A stretch of DNA of 64,000 nucleotides from Streptomyces sp. SDr-06 (GTDB taxonomy: Bacteria > Actinomycetota > Actinomycetes > Streptomycetales > Streptomycetaceae). Position numbers and translations under genes: made by a program. The notes beneath the pieces were generated by a model. It did no database searches, was not told the origin of the DNA, and worked only from the letters and a program-made list of their open reading frames with translations. How positions within the stretch are numbered: the first letter of the stretch is position 1; the number at the start of each line of letters is the position of its first letter. The stretch spans positions 620,001 through 684,000 of the forward strand of contig NZ_QOLA01000001.1 of the NCBI RefSeq assembly GCF_003324565.1, written 5' to 3'. Below, in pieces: positions 45,864 to 53,860 of the stretch.

Positions 45864-46735
45864 AGGTACTCCTCTTTGTCGCGGATTTCGGCCCAGGCGG
45901 GCAGGGGCAGGTAGGCGATGCCGTCGTCGTAGGCGGGCCAGTGGCCGGTGGCGGTGCACTCGGCGTAGAGCTGGATGGCGCGCCGGTTGCGGGCGGCGCC
46001 GATCGCCAGGGCGATCGAGTCGAGTTCGACGACGGTCACCAGGTACGGGGCGGCCTTGGCCTGGAACACGAAGACGAACGCGGGCTCGGAGTCTCCGGCC
46101 ATGCCGAGGGCTTTGATGCCGTCGAGGTACCAGGCGGCCTGCTGGTGGTAGCCGTGCTCGTAGACGGCTTTCTGGATGGCGTCGGGGCTGACGTCGCGGG
46201 CGGTCTTGTAGTCGACGACGATCCGCCGTCCGGCCGGGACGGGAAGCCAGTCCGGACGGGCCCGGCGCCACACTCCGGTCGGGCGGTCCTGCCAGAACAG
46301 GGACTGTTCGGCGATGCCAGTCCCGGGGGCGAACAGCTGCCCGGCAACGGTGTGGTTGCGCAGCGCGTCGGCCATCGCCTGGACCTGTTCGTGCTCGGCG
46401 GCCAGGAGGGGGACGAGGCCTTCGGCTCGGGCTGCGTCGCGCTGTGCCCGTGCGGATTTCGTCGTGTAGTTGTCGGCGTCGATGACTTCGATGACCGGCC
46501 CGTCGTTCAGGACGACGGCGTGGGCGGCGGTGCCGAGGTCGAACTCCCGCTTCGGTGGCTGCCCGTGGTCGAGGTGGTGGCGGAACAGGGCCGGGCAGGA
46601 GGGGGCGAGGAGGCGGCGGGCTCCGGTCGAGGACAGGCTGCCGCCGGGGACCGGGTCGGCGTGGTACCGCTCGGCGGTCATGGTGTAAGCGCCGGGCTCG
46701 GTGACGGGCTCCGTCGTCTCGGTGGGCGCGGTCAC
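45860..46735 (-). CDS. RecE/PDDEXK-type exonuclease, 291 aa
   Basis: GTG 46735 overlaps the upstream TGA. Nuclease motifs: 'LSSTGARRLLAPSCPALFRH', 'FDLGTAAHAVVLNDG', 'WRRARPDWLPVPAGRRIVVD' then 'YKTARDVSPDAIQKAV' (D...D-x-K) and 'YHQQAAWYLDGIKA', matching exonuclease VIII-like/PDDEXK_12 proteins. It would degrade one strand of DNA ends for phage recombination and partners the next gene. Confidence 0.82.
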   Translation of the reverse strand: MTAPTETTEPVTEPGAYTMTAERYHADPVPGGSLSSTGARRLLAPSCPALFRHHLDHGQPPKREFDLGTAAHAVVLNDGPVIEVIDADNYTTKSARAQRDAARAEGLVPLLAAEHEQVQAMADALRNHTVAGQLFAPGTGIAEQSLFWQDRPTGVWRRARPDWLPVPAGRRIVVDYKTARDVSPDAIQKAVYEHGYHQQAAWYLDGIKALGMAGDSEPAFVFVFQAKAAPYLVTVVELDSIALAIGAARNRRAIQLYAECTATGHWPAYDDGIAYLPLPAWAEIRDKEEYL

Positions 46736-47430
46736 CGGTCACCGCCGTGGAAGCGTGTGAGGGCGTCACCGGCCATCTGCGAGAGCTGTTCATCACTGGC
46801 GGCGTAGAAGGCGTCGGGCTGGGTGACGGCGTCGTACACGTCGCGGGCCCAGCGGGCGTCGCCGAGCGCGGTGTGTGCGGAACCGGCGGCCGGCGGTTCG
46901 ACTTCGACGTGCCGGGAGGCGTCGTAGGACTTCCACGGCCAGCCGACTGCCTCGTTGACCTTGCGGTACCAGTCGGCGTCGCAGTCCTTCCTCGTCCACT
47001 CGGCGGCGCGCCCGTACAGGGAGCCGACAGCGAGGGTGGCGACGTCGATGGTGCGGTAGTGCCAGGGCCGGGGCTGCTCGTAGTACAGGCCGAAGAGGTG
47101 CGCCAACATCTCCGCGTCGAAGGCCGGGTTGGATCCGATGACGACCGCCCCGTTAAGCAGTGCGTACAGGCGATGGACTGCGGTTTTCGGGTCGTCCCAC
47201 TGCCAGCCGCCAGCCTGGACCCGCTCGAAGTAGCGGTTGATCTTGAGGGCTTCCGGGTCCGCTTCGGTGATGTCGGGAAGGATCCGGTAAACGTGCTCGG
47301 CGTCGTGCCCGTCGACCCGCAGGATGACGGCGATCTCCCACGGGTCGTGGAGGAACGGGTCAAGGCCGGTGGTCTCGGTGTCGATGAACGCCAGAGGCCT
47401 GAGGGCGCTCGGCGGGTTCTCGGTGCTCAT
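46732..47430 (-). CDS. DEDDh (DnaQ/RNase T-like) exonuclease, 232 aa
   Basis: ATG 47430. Exo I 'FIDTETTGLDPFLHDPWEIA', Exo II 'VIGSNPAFDAEMLAHLFGLY' and Exo III 'SAHTALGDARWARDVYD' carry the D-E-D-H-D set. 3'-5' exonucleases of this type proofread or process DNA or RNA. First of three coupled nuclease/annealing genes. Confidence 0.85.
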   Translation of the reverse strand: MSTENPPSALRPLAFIDTETTGLDPFLHDPWEIAVILRVDGHDAEHVYRILPDITEADPEALKINRYFERVQAGGWQWDDPKTAVHRLYALLNGAVVIGSNPAFDAEMLAHLFGLYYEQPRPWHYRTIDVATLAVGSLYGRAAEWTRKDCDADWYRKVNEAVGWPWKSYDASRHVEVEPPAAGSAHTALGDARWARDVYDAVTQPDAFYAASDEQLSQMAGDALTRFHGGDR

Positions 47431-47459
47431 GTGGCGTGCCTTTCGGGTGTGGGGTGCCG

Positions 47460-47500
47460 GGGCCGCCGCGTCCCGCAGGGGGTGACGGGGGCGGCGGCCC
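47460..47500 (-). terminator. Terminator before nuclease operon
   Basis: GGGCCGCCGC (47460-47469) and GCGGCGGCCC (47491-47500) form a perfect 10-bp stem with a 21-nt loop, between the small membrane gene (stop 47550) and the exonuclease start (47430). The 119-bp gap probably also holds the nuclease operon promoter. Confidence 0.6.
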
Positions 47501-47549
47501 TCGGCTGCCGCGGAGCCCGGGGGCGGCTCGACGCGGCGGTCAGGTTGGC

Positions 47550-47723
47550 CTAGAAGAAGTCGCCGATGGTGTCGATCAGGTCGGGGATGATGCGGTGGCC
47601 GACCCAGGCGAGGACGGCGACACACAGGCCGATCAGCAGGGCCCAGCCGACGTGGTGGCAGACCGCCCACACGAGGGCTGCGGCTGCGACGCCGGCCAGC
47701 AGACCGAGCAGGAAACGGGCCAT
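47550..47723 (-). CDS. Small two-pass membrane protein, 57 aa
   Basis: ATG 47723 overlapping the upstream TGA. Almost wholly hydrophobic: 'MARFLLGLLAGVAAAALVWA' and 'WALLIGLCVAVLAWVGHRII', then 'PDLIDTIGDFF'. Size fits a holin-type or spread-type protein. Not near a lysin in this window. Confidence 0.55.
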   Translation of the reverse strand: MARFLLGLLAGVAAAALVWAVCHHVGWALLIGLCVAVLAWVGHRIIPDLIDTIGDFF

Positions 47724-48214
47724 CAGTCGTGCTCGTAGAAGTCGACGTGGATGCCGTCCCGGCGGACGGTGATCGTGGCGTGGTCGCCGAAGGCGTCGAG
47801 GAGGACAGTCTCGAAGTGGCCGCCTTCGACGGCTCCGCTCAGTGCCCTGCACCGGTCGTAGCGAGCTTCGTCGGGCCCCTCGTAGGGCAGGAAGCCGTAC
47901 TCCCCTGTCTCAGGGTCCTTGCGATACGGACGCTTGCCGAGGGAGCGGTGCGAGTCGACTTCAAGCTCGTACTCGTCGTCGGTGTCCGCGTCCTCTGCAG
48001 TGCGGACCCAGGTCCCGTAGACGCTGAATTCGCAGGGGTCGCCGTCATTGAAGTACGGCGTGTACTGGCGCCAGCCGAACTCGATGATCGTGGGGTCGTC
48101 GAGGACGGCCTGCAGGATCGGCTGGAGCTCCTCGATCGGCTTCTGCTCAGTGCGGGTTGAGCCTGCGGTGTAGTCGCCCTCAACGGGGATGCCGAGGAAA
48201 TTTCGGTTCGTCAT
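47723..48214 (-). CDS. Conserved phage hypothetical, 163 aa
   Basis: ATG 48214. 'KPIEELQPILQAVLDDPTII' and 'EFGWRQYTPYFNDGDPCEFS' with acidic turns and 'ARYDRCRALSGAVEGGHFET'. Related YFNDGD-type proteins are known in phages of diverse hosts; function unknown. Overlaps the DUF6915 gene by 4 bp. Confidence 0.6.
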   Translation of the reverse strand: MTNRNFLGIPVEGDYTAGSTRTEQKPIEELQPILQAVLDDPTIIEFGWRQYTPYFNDGDPCEFSVYGTWVRTAEDADTDDEYELEVDSHRSLGKRPYRKDPETGEYGFLPYEGPDEARYDRCRALSGAVEGGHFETVLLDAFGDHATITVRRDGIHVDFYEHD

Positions 48215-48594
48215 CGAGTGCCTCCAGCGGCGTCGAGGAGCAGATGGGAGAGGGGGACGGTCTTGCGCTGGCTGCCGGACATCCACTGTTTGATGGGCAT
48301 GCCGTCGATGTAGTCCGCAGGGCTGGGAAGCCAGCCGAGGTCTTCGAGGACGTGCTGCTCGGCGATGAGGCGGACGGGCACCTGGACGGTGCTGCGAGCT
48401 TTGGGGATGTCGAGCGTCACGCCGAAGATTCGCTGGCAGAGCCAGACGCCCTCGGTGTGGTGATAGAGAGAGCGGTGCCGGACGTCGCCGATGATCCGTT
48501 TCGAGCTGTCGATGAACTCGTGGACGGGCAGGTAGATGTCGGGTTCACCGCCCCACTTGCGGGCTGAGGACTGTGCGTGGTGCCAGGAATTCAC
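48211..48594 (-). CDS. DUF6915 family protein, 127 aa
   Basis: GTG 48594 with AGGAGC. It matches the family pattern: 'NSWHHAQSSARKWGGEPDIY', 'LPVHEFIDSSKRIIGDVRHR', 'HTEGVWLCQRIFGVTLDI' and 'EQHVLEDLGWLPSPADYI'. The conserved His residues suggest a metal site. Common in phages; function unknown. Confidence 0.8.
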   Translation of the reverse strand: MNSWHHAQSSARKWGGEPDIYLPVHEFIDSSKRIIGDVRHRSLYHHTEGVWLCQRIFGVTLDIPKARSTVQVPVRLIAEQHVLEDLGWLPSPADYIDGMPIKQWMSGSQRKTVPLSHLLLDAAGGTR

Positions 48595-48623
48595 GGTGCT
48601 GCTCCTGGAGTTCTGGATGGTGA

Positions 48624-48697
48624 GCCCCGCCCGAATTCGCCTCGGGCGGGGCGGTGGTCGTCGCCGGCGGGCGGACGCGGAGTCGACACCCGCCGGC
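48624..48697 (-). terminator. Tandem hairpins after methyltransferase gene
   Basis: GCCCCGCCCG/CGGGCGGGGC (48624-48652, 9-nt loop) and GCCGGCGGG/CCCGCCGGC (48663-48697) are both perfect. They begin 4 bp past the methyltransferase stop. Confidence 0.7.
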
Positions 48698-48701
48698 GGG
48701 T

Positions 48702-49490
48702 CTAGGTGAGGACCAGCGCGGACAGCCGGAGCGCGGCGGCCTCGGCATACGGTTCGTGAGCCTCGATGCCGACCGCACGTCGTCCGGCCTGGCGTGCGGC
48801 GTCCAACGTGCTGCCGCTGCCAGCGAACGGATCGACGACCAGACCGCCCTCGGGGCACGCGTACTTGATCATTGGATCCAGAAGGCCGAGGGGCTTTTCG
48901 TCCGGATGGATATTCCGGCCGTGCATGTTGCGGACCTTGAGGACGGACCTCAACAGCCGTTTGCCGTCCCGCACGTGGTTGTGCGGGCCGATCTTCCCGG
49001 TGTGGTCGATCCCGGAAGTGACGTTGCGGCGTTCGTACTTGTCACTCGGGTCGTAGACCCTTTCGCGAGGGGTCTGGTGACGCTGGTCCCTCCACGCGCC
49101 CTGATACCAGTGCAGAGCGTGCTCGTGGACGCGCTTGAATCGGTCGTTCTGGAATGCTGAGCCGTTCTGCTTCTCCCAGACGACGTTCACATCACCGACG
49201 ACCGGCTGGCCGTCCTCGTCGTGACCGACGATGTCCTGGCTGAGCTTCCAGCCGTCAAACTGGTCGCGCCGGTCGAGGAACATGCGCATCGACCCGAAGC
49301 ACCACATCGACGAGGCGACGGTCGCGGCGAGGGTGGGCCAGCCGTCCGGCCACCGATCCCAGGCCAGGCTGGTCTCGGCATACGGTGGATCTGCCACCAC
49401 AAGATCGGCTTTGAGGTCGAGCGCGGGCAGAACCTCCCGCATGTCGCCGAGGTACAGCGTGACTTGATCGTCCGCGTAGTACGGCTCCAT
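48702..49490 (-). CDS. Site-specific DNA methyltransferase (N4/N6), 262 aa
   Basis: ATG 49490 or GTG 49493, on the upstream TGA. Catalytic motif IV 'DLVVADPPYAETSLAW' and the AdoMet site 'GLVVDPFAGSGSTLDAARQA' with 'GRRAVGIEAHEPYAEAA' are clear. The order DPPY first then FAGSGST is the beta-class arrangement. No restriction enzyme is adjacent, so it likely protects phage DNA from host restriction or marks it for regulation. Confidence 0.9.
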   Translation of the reverse strand: MEPYYADDQVTLYLGDMREVLPALDLKADLVVADPPYAETSLAWDRWPDGWPTLAATVASSMWCFGSMRMFLDRRDQFDGWKLSQDIVGHDEDGQPVVGDVNVVWEKQNGSAFQNDRFKRVHEHALHWYQGAWRDQRHQTPRERVYDPSDKYERRNVTSGIDHTGKIGPHNHVRDGKRLLRSVLKVRNMHGRNIHPDEKPLGLLDPMIKYACPEGGLVVDPFAGSGSTLDAARQAGRRAVGIEAHEPYAEAAALRLSALVLT

Positions 49491-50044
49491 CACGACACCC
49501 CCTGTGCGAGCTGGTCGGCGAGGACGGGCAGCGCGACCGTGTCGGTGTCCAGCGCGGCCAGCGCGGGGACGTGCGTGGGGCTGACGGCCTGCGGCGAGTA
49601 GTGGAGGCTGACGACCGGCCCGGTGGCAAACCGGGTCCTGAGGTCCCGGACGTCGATGCCGGTCGGCTCGGTCGGGTGGTCGCCGGGGTCGATGTCGCGG
49701 TGCCAGGCCGGGACCGTGACCGCGGTTAGGTTTGCGATCTGTGCCCGCAGCGCGCGGACTTCGGTTTCCAGCCGCTCCCGGTCCGCAGTTACGGTTTCGA
49801 GTTCGGACTGGGCGCAAGAGGCGACGATCTCGCTGTCGGCGGCGCGCTTGGCCATCTGCTTGTAGGCGTCGTACACGTCGTCGCGGTCTGCGACGAGTCG
49901 AGTGAAGTAGTCGTCGGTTGCGGCCTTGACCGCGAGGAGCCACGCGTTGTCGGCCCGGACCTCGGCGAGGTGGCGCTCGGTGCGACGCAGCCTGCCCTCG
50001 ACGGTGTAGTTGCCGGTGCCCTGCCACGGGAGGGTGATCGTCAT
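49490..50044 (-). CDS. Coiled-coil protein, 184 aa
   Basis: Starts at 50044. Residues 18-110 are a charged coiled coil ('RRTERHLAEVRADNAWLLAV', 'DRERLETEVRALRAQIANLT'). The C-terminal part has 'ATGPVVSLHYSPQAVSPTHV'. Overlaps both neighbours. No family recognised. Confidence 0.55.
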   Translation of the reverse strand: MTITLPWQGTGNYTVEGRLRRTERHLAEVRADNAWLLAVKAATDDYFTRLVADRDDVYDAYKQMAKRAADSEIVASCAQSELETVTADRERLETEVRALRAQIANLTAVTVPAWHRDIDPGDHPTEPTGIDVRDLRTRFATGPVVSLHYSPQAVSPTHVPALAALDTDTVALPVLADQLAQGVS

Positions 50045-50406
50045 GCCTTCGTCACCGCCTGCAGGCGCAGCCGTGCCGACGTCCGCTTGAGCAGGGCGAG
50101 GGCTTCGCGCTTGTTGTGGCCTTTCTGCGTCATCCAGGCGGCGAGGGACACCGCGCCGCAGTCCGTGGTGACGGCCTTCTCGGTGTCGGCGACGAGGTTG
50201 CTGCCGCCGACCCAGCGCGGGGTTCCATGCACCGCGATGTTGATGGCGCCGAACAGGTCCACCCGGCAGTCCTTCAGCGACGTGCCGCCAGCGGCCTGCT
50301 TGGTGTCGTACAGGTAGGTCTTGCAGTAGCCGTTGGCGTCGATCACGTCATACGCCTTGTCGACGACGTCGGCGAGCAGGACTTCGGGGGCCTTCGTCAT
50401 GGTCAC
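50041..50406 (-). CDS. DUF6197-like protein, 121 aa
   Basis: Start taken at GTG 50406 (ATG 50400 also possible). 'LLADVVDKAYDVIDANGYCK' then 'CRVDLFGAINIAVHGTPRW' and 'AAWMTQKGHNKREALALLKR' match the DUF6197 plan (helix, GAINxA, W...R...L). Common in actinophages; function unknown. Confidence 0.7.
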   Translation of the reverse strand: MTMTKAPEVLLADVVDKAYDVIDANGYCKTYLYDTKQAAGGTSLKDCRVDLFGAINIAVHGTPRWVGGSNLVADTEKAVTTDCGAVSLAAWMTQKGHNKREALALLKRTSARLRLQAVTKA

Positions 50407-50675
50407 CACGGCTCCACCTCGTTGCCGTCGCGGGTTTCGCGCTCGTCGCATTCGTCGCAGCCGCAGTAGGTCCACGACCCGTCGATGAACTCGGCGTGGC
50501 ATTCGTCGCCGTCGTCGTCCGGCTCGGCGCTGGAGACCTGGGCCTCCTCGGCCGCATGCCGTTCCTCATCAGCGAAGTCGAGGGCGATCTCGTAGGCCGT
50601 CTCCTCGGCGGCCGTGGGGTACTCGCGCTCTTCGCCGGCGTACTGCTCGTAGTCGTGCTCGTCGTGGTCGTTCAC
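50403..50675 (-). CDS. Acidic Cys-motif protein, 90 aa
   Basis: GTG 50675 overlaps the upstream TGA. Extremely Asp/Glu-rich, with 'EIALDFADEERHAAEEAQVS' and 'WTYCGCDECDERETRDG' near the end. Possibly a DNA-mimic-like or metal-binding small protein; this is a guess from charge. Confidence 0.5.
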   Translation of the reverse strand: MNDHDEHDYEQYAGEEREYPTAAEETAYEIALDFADEERHAAEEAQVSSAEPDDDGDECHAEFIDGSWTYCGCDECDERETRDGNEVEPW

Positions 50676-50824
50676 TGGTCCCCCTGGCGTTGGTGCGGGA
50701 TGCGGGTGCGGGCGGCGGCCTGCTGCCGCGTCCGCCGGTTGCTGACGGCCTGGTGGCAGATGAGGGCCGCGAGGATCGTGTAGGCGGTCACCAGGAAGGT
50801 GAAGGCGGCCCAACCGGCGGTCAT
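50672..50824 (-). CDS. 50-aa membrane peptide
   Basis: ATG 50824 overlaps the upstream stop. 'AAFTFLVTAYTILAALICHQ' is one membrane helix, then a basic tail 'SNRRTRQQAAARTRI'. Coupled both ways. Confidence 0.5.
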   Translation of the reverse strand: MTAGWAAFTFLVTAYTILAALICHQAVSNRRTRQQAAARTRIPHQRQGDQ

Positions 50825-51285
50825 GCGGTCACCCACTCGTCGTCGTCGGGCGGCTCGTCCGGGATACCGAGGGCCCGCTCCAACGTGGCGTTCATGGCCA
50901 GCAGTTCGCGGACGTGCGCCTCGGCCTTGTCGGCGCGCTCCTTGTGCGCCCACATGGCCTTGCAGGCCTGCTCGTAGGCGTCGGCGGTCGGGTACGGCTG
51001 CCGGTCGTGGGCGACGGCACGCTCGCGCTGCTCGTCGACTTCGACGAGGTAGGCGAGGATCCAGCGGGCCCGCTCGCCCATCCAGCCGTGGAGGTTCGCG
51101 GCGAACAGGTTCTCGCCGGTCGGGGCGCTCTGCTGGTGCTCGCGGATGTCACGGATGGACTGGGCGAAGTCGAACAGCAGAGCCGTCTTGGGGACGGTCT
51201 GGTTCGGACCGAGCATGACGCGGAGCTGCTGGCGTCCCTCGGCGGTCAAACCCACGGTGTCCGTCGCGTTGAGGTCAGTCGTCAT
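50821..51285 (-). CDS. Hypothetical protein, 154 aa
   Basis: ATG 51285 (GTG 51294 possible). 'AEGRQQLRVMLGPNQTVPKT', 'LHGWMGERARWILAYLVEVD' and 'EQACKAMWAHKERADKAEAH' are helical. Similar helical proteins are found in Streptomyces prophages; function unknown. Confidence 0.55.
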   Translation of the reverse strand: MTTDLNATDTVGLTAEGRQQLRVMLGPNQTVPKTALLFDFAQSIRDIREHQQSAPTGENLFAANLHGWMGERARWILAYLVEVDEQRERAVAHDRQPYPTADAYEQACKAMWAHKERADKAEAHVRELLAMNATLERALGIPDEPPDDDEWVTA

Positions 51286-51826
51286 CGCGCTCACCGGCCT
51301 CGGGGTCGGTGATGGTCACGCCGTCACGGGTGCGGGACAGGACGCGGTTGTACTCGCGCTTCGGGTCGTCCCAGCCGCCCCCGCCGCCGTCGAGGGTCAG
51401 CGTCTTCTTGTTGACCCTCTTGACCCGGTAGGTGCTGGTGCTCGTCTCGAAGACGCGGACGGTGACGATGTCGCCGACCTGGAAGTCGCCGGGCTCCCAC
51501 GAACGGGACCGAGTAGCGACAGTGTCGGCAATCTTGGTTCGCGCCTCGGCCTTCGCCTTGGCCCACTTCGCTTCCGCCTGGGCACGCTCGGCCGCCTTGT
51601 AGGCGTCAATGGCGCGGTCCGAGGCCGCGTCGGCGCGGTCCTTGTCGCGGCGTGCGCTGCGGTACGAGTGGTGGCCCCTGAGGAGCGGCTGACCGCCAGC
51701 GAACCGGCCGTACATGGCGGACGCGCGCTCGGTGCGCCGTTCAGCGTCGGCCGTCAGCTTGTCCGCCTTGGCCTTCAGCGCGTCGGCACGTTCCCGGGCC
51801 CGCCGGGCGTCGTCTTCGGTCGTCAT
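51275..51826 (-). CDS. DUF3560-like protein, 183 aa
   Basis: ATG 51826. A charged N-terminal coiled coil precedes 'FAGGQPLLRGHHSYRSARRD' and 'KDRADAASDRAIDAYKAAER', the DUF3560 signature (GHHS-x3-R). The C-terminus 'VGDIVTVRVFETSTSTYRVK' is a small barrel. DUF3560 genes occur on Streptomyces plasmids and other mobile elements. Function unknown. Confidence 0.7.
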   Translation of the reverse strand: MTTEDDARRARERADALKAKADKLTADAERRTERASAMYGRFAGGQPLLRGHHSYRSARRDKDRADAASDRAIDAYKAAERAQAEAKWAKAKAEARTKIADTVATRSRSWEPGDFQVGDIVTVRVFETSTSTYRVKRVNKKTLTLDGGGGGWDDPKREYNRVLSRTRDGVTITDPEAGERDDD

Positions 51827-52059
51827 GACGCGGCCTCGCATCCGGGGTGCGTCTCCGGCTCGGCCTTCCATGCGTCGGCCTGCACGCGCAAGGCCCGGTA
51901 GATGTCGGGGACGGTCTTGACGCTGCCGTCCTCGTTCTTGTTGAACGGGTTGAGGGTCTGGGAGAAGGTGCGCTGGCGGCGGACCTTCTTGCCGCAGACG
52001 GTGCACGGAACGGACTTCTTCTCGGTCAGCGGATACTCGGTGAAGCGGTAGGTAGGCAC
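51823..52059 (-). CDS. Small zinc-ribbon protein, 78 aa
   Basis: GTG 52059. 'PTYRFTEYPLTEKKSVPCTV' then 'CGKKVRRQRTFSQTLNPFNK' and a C-terminal 'THPGCEAAS'. One CxxC knuckle in a beta context, similar to FmdB-like ribbons. Coupled to the DUF3560 gene. Confidence 0.5.
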   Translation of the reverse strand: MPTYRFTEYPLTEKKSVPCTVCGKKVRRQRTFSQTLNPFNKNEDGSVKTVPDIYRALRVQADAWKAEPETHPGCEAAS

Positions 52060-52061
52060 GG

Positions 52062-52166
52062 TCAGTTCCCCCTTGTGCGGATGCGGTGGCCTGCCCAGAA
52101 ACAGGCGGCGGAGAAGGTGAAGCAGACGGCCATGGCGGCAGCGGCGTGGGCGGCGAAACGGGTCAT
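52062..52166 (-). CDS. 34-aa membrane peptide
   Basis: ATG 52166 overlaps the upstream TGA (ATGA). A single helix, 'AAAMAVCFTFSAACFWAGH', with a basic end 'RIRTRGN'. It fits the series of tiny membrane peptides in this element. Confidence 0.45.
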   Translation of the reverse strand: MTRFAAHAAAAMAVCFTFSAACFWAGHRIRTRGN

Positions 52167-52414
52167 GCGGCTTCCTGCCTCTCCGGCGTCAGCCCCAGCA
52201 CGTCGAGGAGTTCGAGCAGTTCGTCGGCCACGGCCGGGTCCTTGGCGACCAGGCGGCCGGCGAGATGCGGCATCACCGCATCCAGGTCATGCGGATGCCG
52301 GGCGGCAACCCGGTCGGCGACATGCACCGCCGCCGCCCGCAGCTGCTTGGGTTCGAACCTGCCGAGCGGAATGCCCCGGACGATCCAGCCGAGGAAACGG
52401 CTTGACGGGTTCAC
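52163..52414 (-). CDS. Small helical protein, 83 aa
   Basis: GTG 52414 (or 52417) on the upstream TGA. 'FEPKQLRAAAVHVADRVAAR' and 'DPAVADELLELLDVLGLTPE'. No family recognised. Confidence 0.5.
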   Translation of the reverse strand: MNPSSRFLGWIVRGIPLGRFEPKQLRAAAVHVADRVAARHPHDLDAVMPHLAGRLVAKDPAVADELLELLDVLGLTPERQEAA

Positions 52415-52923
52415 CACCCCCACCGCCTCAGCGCGTGCGGAGGGTCCCAGGGCGTCACTTCATTCGTGTCCGCACGCCACGTCTGCGCCTGCGTCCAGTC
52501 CGCCTCAGGGAAAGCCCCCTGAAGCCAGTGGACGACCTGCCGCTGGGCATCAGTGCGGAGCAGGATCCGCTTGCCCCACGCGTTGCGGGCGACCGTTACG
52601 ACCAGCCGGTCATTCCCGTCCGCACCCAGCACCGGAGTGACGAGCACGATGCGGGCGCCCGGAACCAGGCGGCCGATACGCCAAGCCAGCTGCTTCTGAT
52701 GCCGACGGCGCCGGCCCGCCGACGACTTACGCGGATGGGCCGGGTGACTCTCGCGGACCACGCGCCGACGGGAGGCGGCGAGCTCCAGGTATTCGCCGCG
52801 CACGCCCTTCGACCAGGCCTTCATGTCGGGGCCGTACACGGTCAGGTAGTCGACGTCGACGGCGATGAGGGCCTGCTCGACCTTCTCGGCGGGGGGCACT
52901 AGTTCACGCAGCATCGAGCTCAC
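52411..52923 (-). CDS. Hypothetical protein, 170 aa
   Basis: GTG 52923. 'VEQALIAVDVDYLTVYGPDM' and 'ARIVLVTPVLGADGNDRLVV' are strand-rich, with a basic central loop 'HPRKSSAGRRRRHQKQLAWR'. The C-terminal 'WDPPHALRRWGW' is unusual. No family recognised; nucleic-acid binding is possible. Confidence 0.55.
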   Translation of the reverse strand: MSSMLRELVPPAEKVEQALIAVDVDYLTVYGPDMKAWSKGVRGEYLELAASRRRVVRESHPAHPRKSSAGRRRRHQKQLAWRIGRLVPGARIVLVTPVLGADGNDRLVVTVARNAWGKRILLRTDAQRQVVHWLQGAFPEADWTQAQTWRADTNEVTPWDPPHALRRWGW

Positions 52924-53146
52924 CGGCCTCGACGCTGTCCTGCTCCAGCCAGTTCGCGATCTCCGACGCTTTCGCGGCGAGGTCCCGCAGCACGGCCGGG
53001 TCGGCGACGCCGGGCGTCGCGTGCAACGTCAGCGCACTGCCGACGTGCAGGATGGCGTAGGGGCTCGGCGCGATGCTGTACGAGGCGGTGACGCTGTCGC
53101 CACCCAGCGCGAACGCAATAGGGCCAGTGGGGCGAGTACGGTTCAT
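52904..53146 (-). CDS. Small hypothetical protein, 80 aa
   Basis: ATG 53146. A beta half 'PIAFALGGDSVTASYSIAPS' with 'YAILHVGSALTLHA' and a helix 'DLAAKASEIANWLEQDSVEA'. Overlaps the downstream gene by 20 bp. No family recognised. Confidence 0.5.
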   Translation of the reverse strand: MNRTRPTGPIAFALGGDSVTASYSIAPSPYAILHVGSALTLHATPGVADPAVLRDLAAKASEIANWLEQDSVEAGELDAA

Positions 53147-53385
53147 GACGCCCTCCCGGGCTGCCAGTTCGGATAGTCGGCGTCGGTGGAGCACGCCTCC
53201 GGGTGAGCGATCAGGAACAGGTCGCCGGCGTAGGCGATCCGGTCCGATTCGCTGGCGGTCTTGGTGAGCGCCGTCTCCAGCACCTGCCGCGCCCGCTGCC
53301 GGGCGACCAGGGCCTTTACGTCCGCGTCGAGACGAGCCAGCGGCACGTCCAGGCGCTCGATCGGGTTCGTGGGAGTTGTCATCAC
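53143..53385 (-). CDS. Small hypothetical protein, 80 aa
   Basis: Start GTG 53385 or ATG 53382 on the upstream TGA. 'PLARLDADVKALVARQRARQ' is helical; the end 'PEACSTDADYPNWQPGRAS' is polar. No family recognised. Confidence 0.5.
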   Translation of the reverse strand: MMTTPTNPIERLDVPLARLDADVKALVARQRARQVLETALTKTASESDRIAYAGDLFLIAHPEACSTDADYPNWQPGRAS

Positions 53386-53693
53386 TCGGCCCTCCCGGCG
53401 TCCTCAGCAGCCCACTTCGCCTCGTAGGCGCGCAGTCGCAGGCCGAGTTCGGCTTCACCTTCGAAGTCGCGGTCATCGCGCGCTTCGGCGGCCGCCGTGC
53501 TCAGCACATCGCGGACCCTGCAGCGCTCGGCCTCGATCGCCGGGCGAGCCAACTCGGCCCGCAGGCGTTCGACCTCGGCGACGAGCAGGAGCATCGACTC
53601 CTTGGCCCGCGCGCTGTGGAACGAGATCGAAGTCTCGTACCGCAGAAGGCTCTTGATCTCGGAGATACGCTCCGCTGTCAGGGGCTCGGTCAT
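53382..53693 (-). CDS. Helical hypothetical protein, 103 aa
   Basis: ATG 53693. 'LTAERISEIKSLLRYETSIS' and 'KESMLLLVAEVERLRAELAR' form coiled-coil-like helices; similar short proteins with 'EVERLRAEL' are frequent in Streptomyces phages. ATGA overlaps on both sides. Confidence 0.55.
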   Translation of the reverse strand: MTEPLTAERISEIKSLLRYETSISFHSARAKESMLLLVAEVERLRAELARPAIEAERCRVRDVLSTAAAEARDDRDFEGEAELGLRLRAYEAKWAAEDAGRAE

Positions 53694-53860
53694 GACGCCC
53701 ACCCCCCGTCCGTGAGCAGGAACTCCAGGAACGAGCCCGGCTGCGGGGTGACGCTCGACGCGTCGACCGTCGACAGGGGCTTCGAGGCGTACCGCGTGCA
53801 GTTCGACTCGTGGCCGCACGCCTCACAGCACGCGCCGCAGTCGCATCCAGGGAGGCTCAT
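53690..53860 (-). CDS. Cys-rich small protein, 56 aa
   Basis: ATG 53860. Six Cys in the first 22 residues: 'MSLPGCDCGACCEACGHESN'. This dense cluster could bind zinc or an iron-sulfur site. The rest is polar. Coupled both ways. Confidence 0.5.
   Translation of the reverse strand: MSLPGCDCGACCEACGHESNCTRYASKPLSTVDASSVTPQPGSFLEFLLTDGGWAS

Noticed and set aside
52349..52359. GGTTCGAACC resembling a tRNA T-loop
   Set aside because: It lies within the coding frame of a helical protein and no acceptor, D-arm or anticodon arm can be folded around it.
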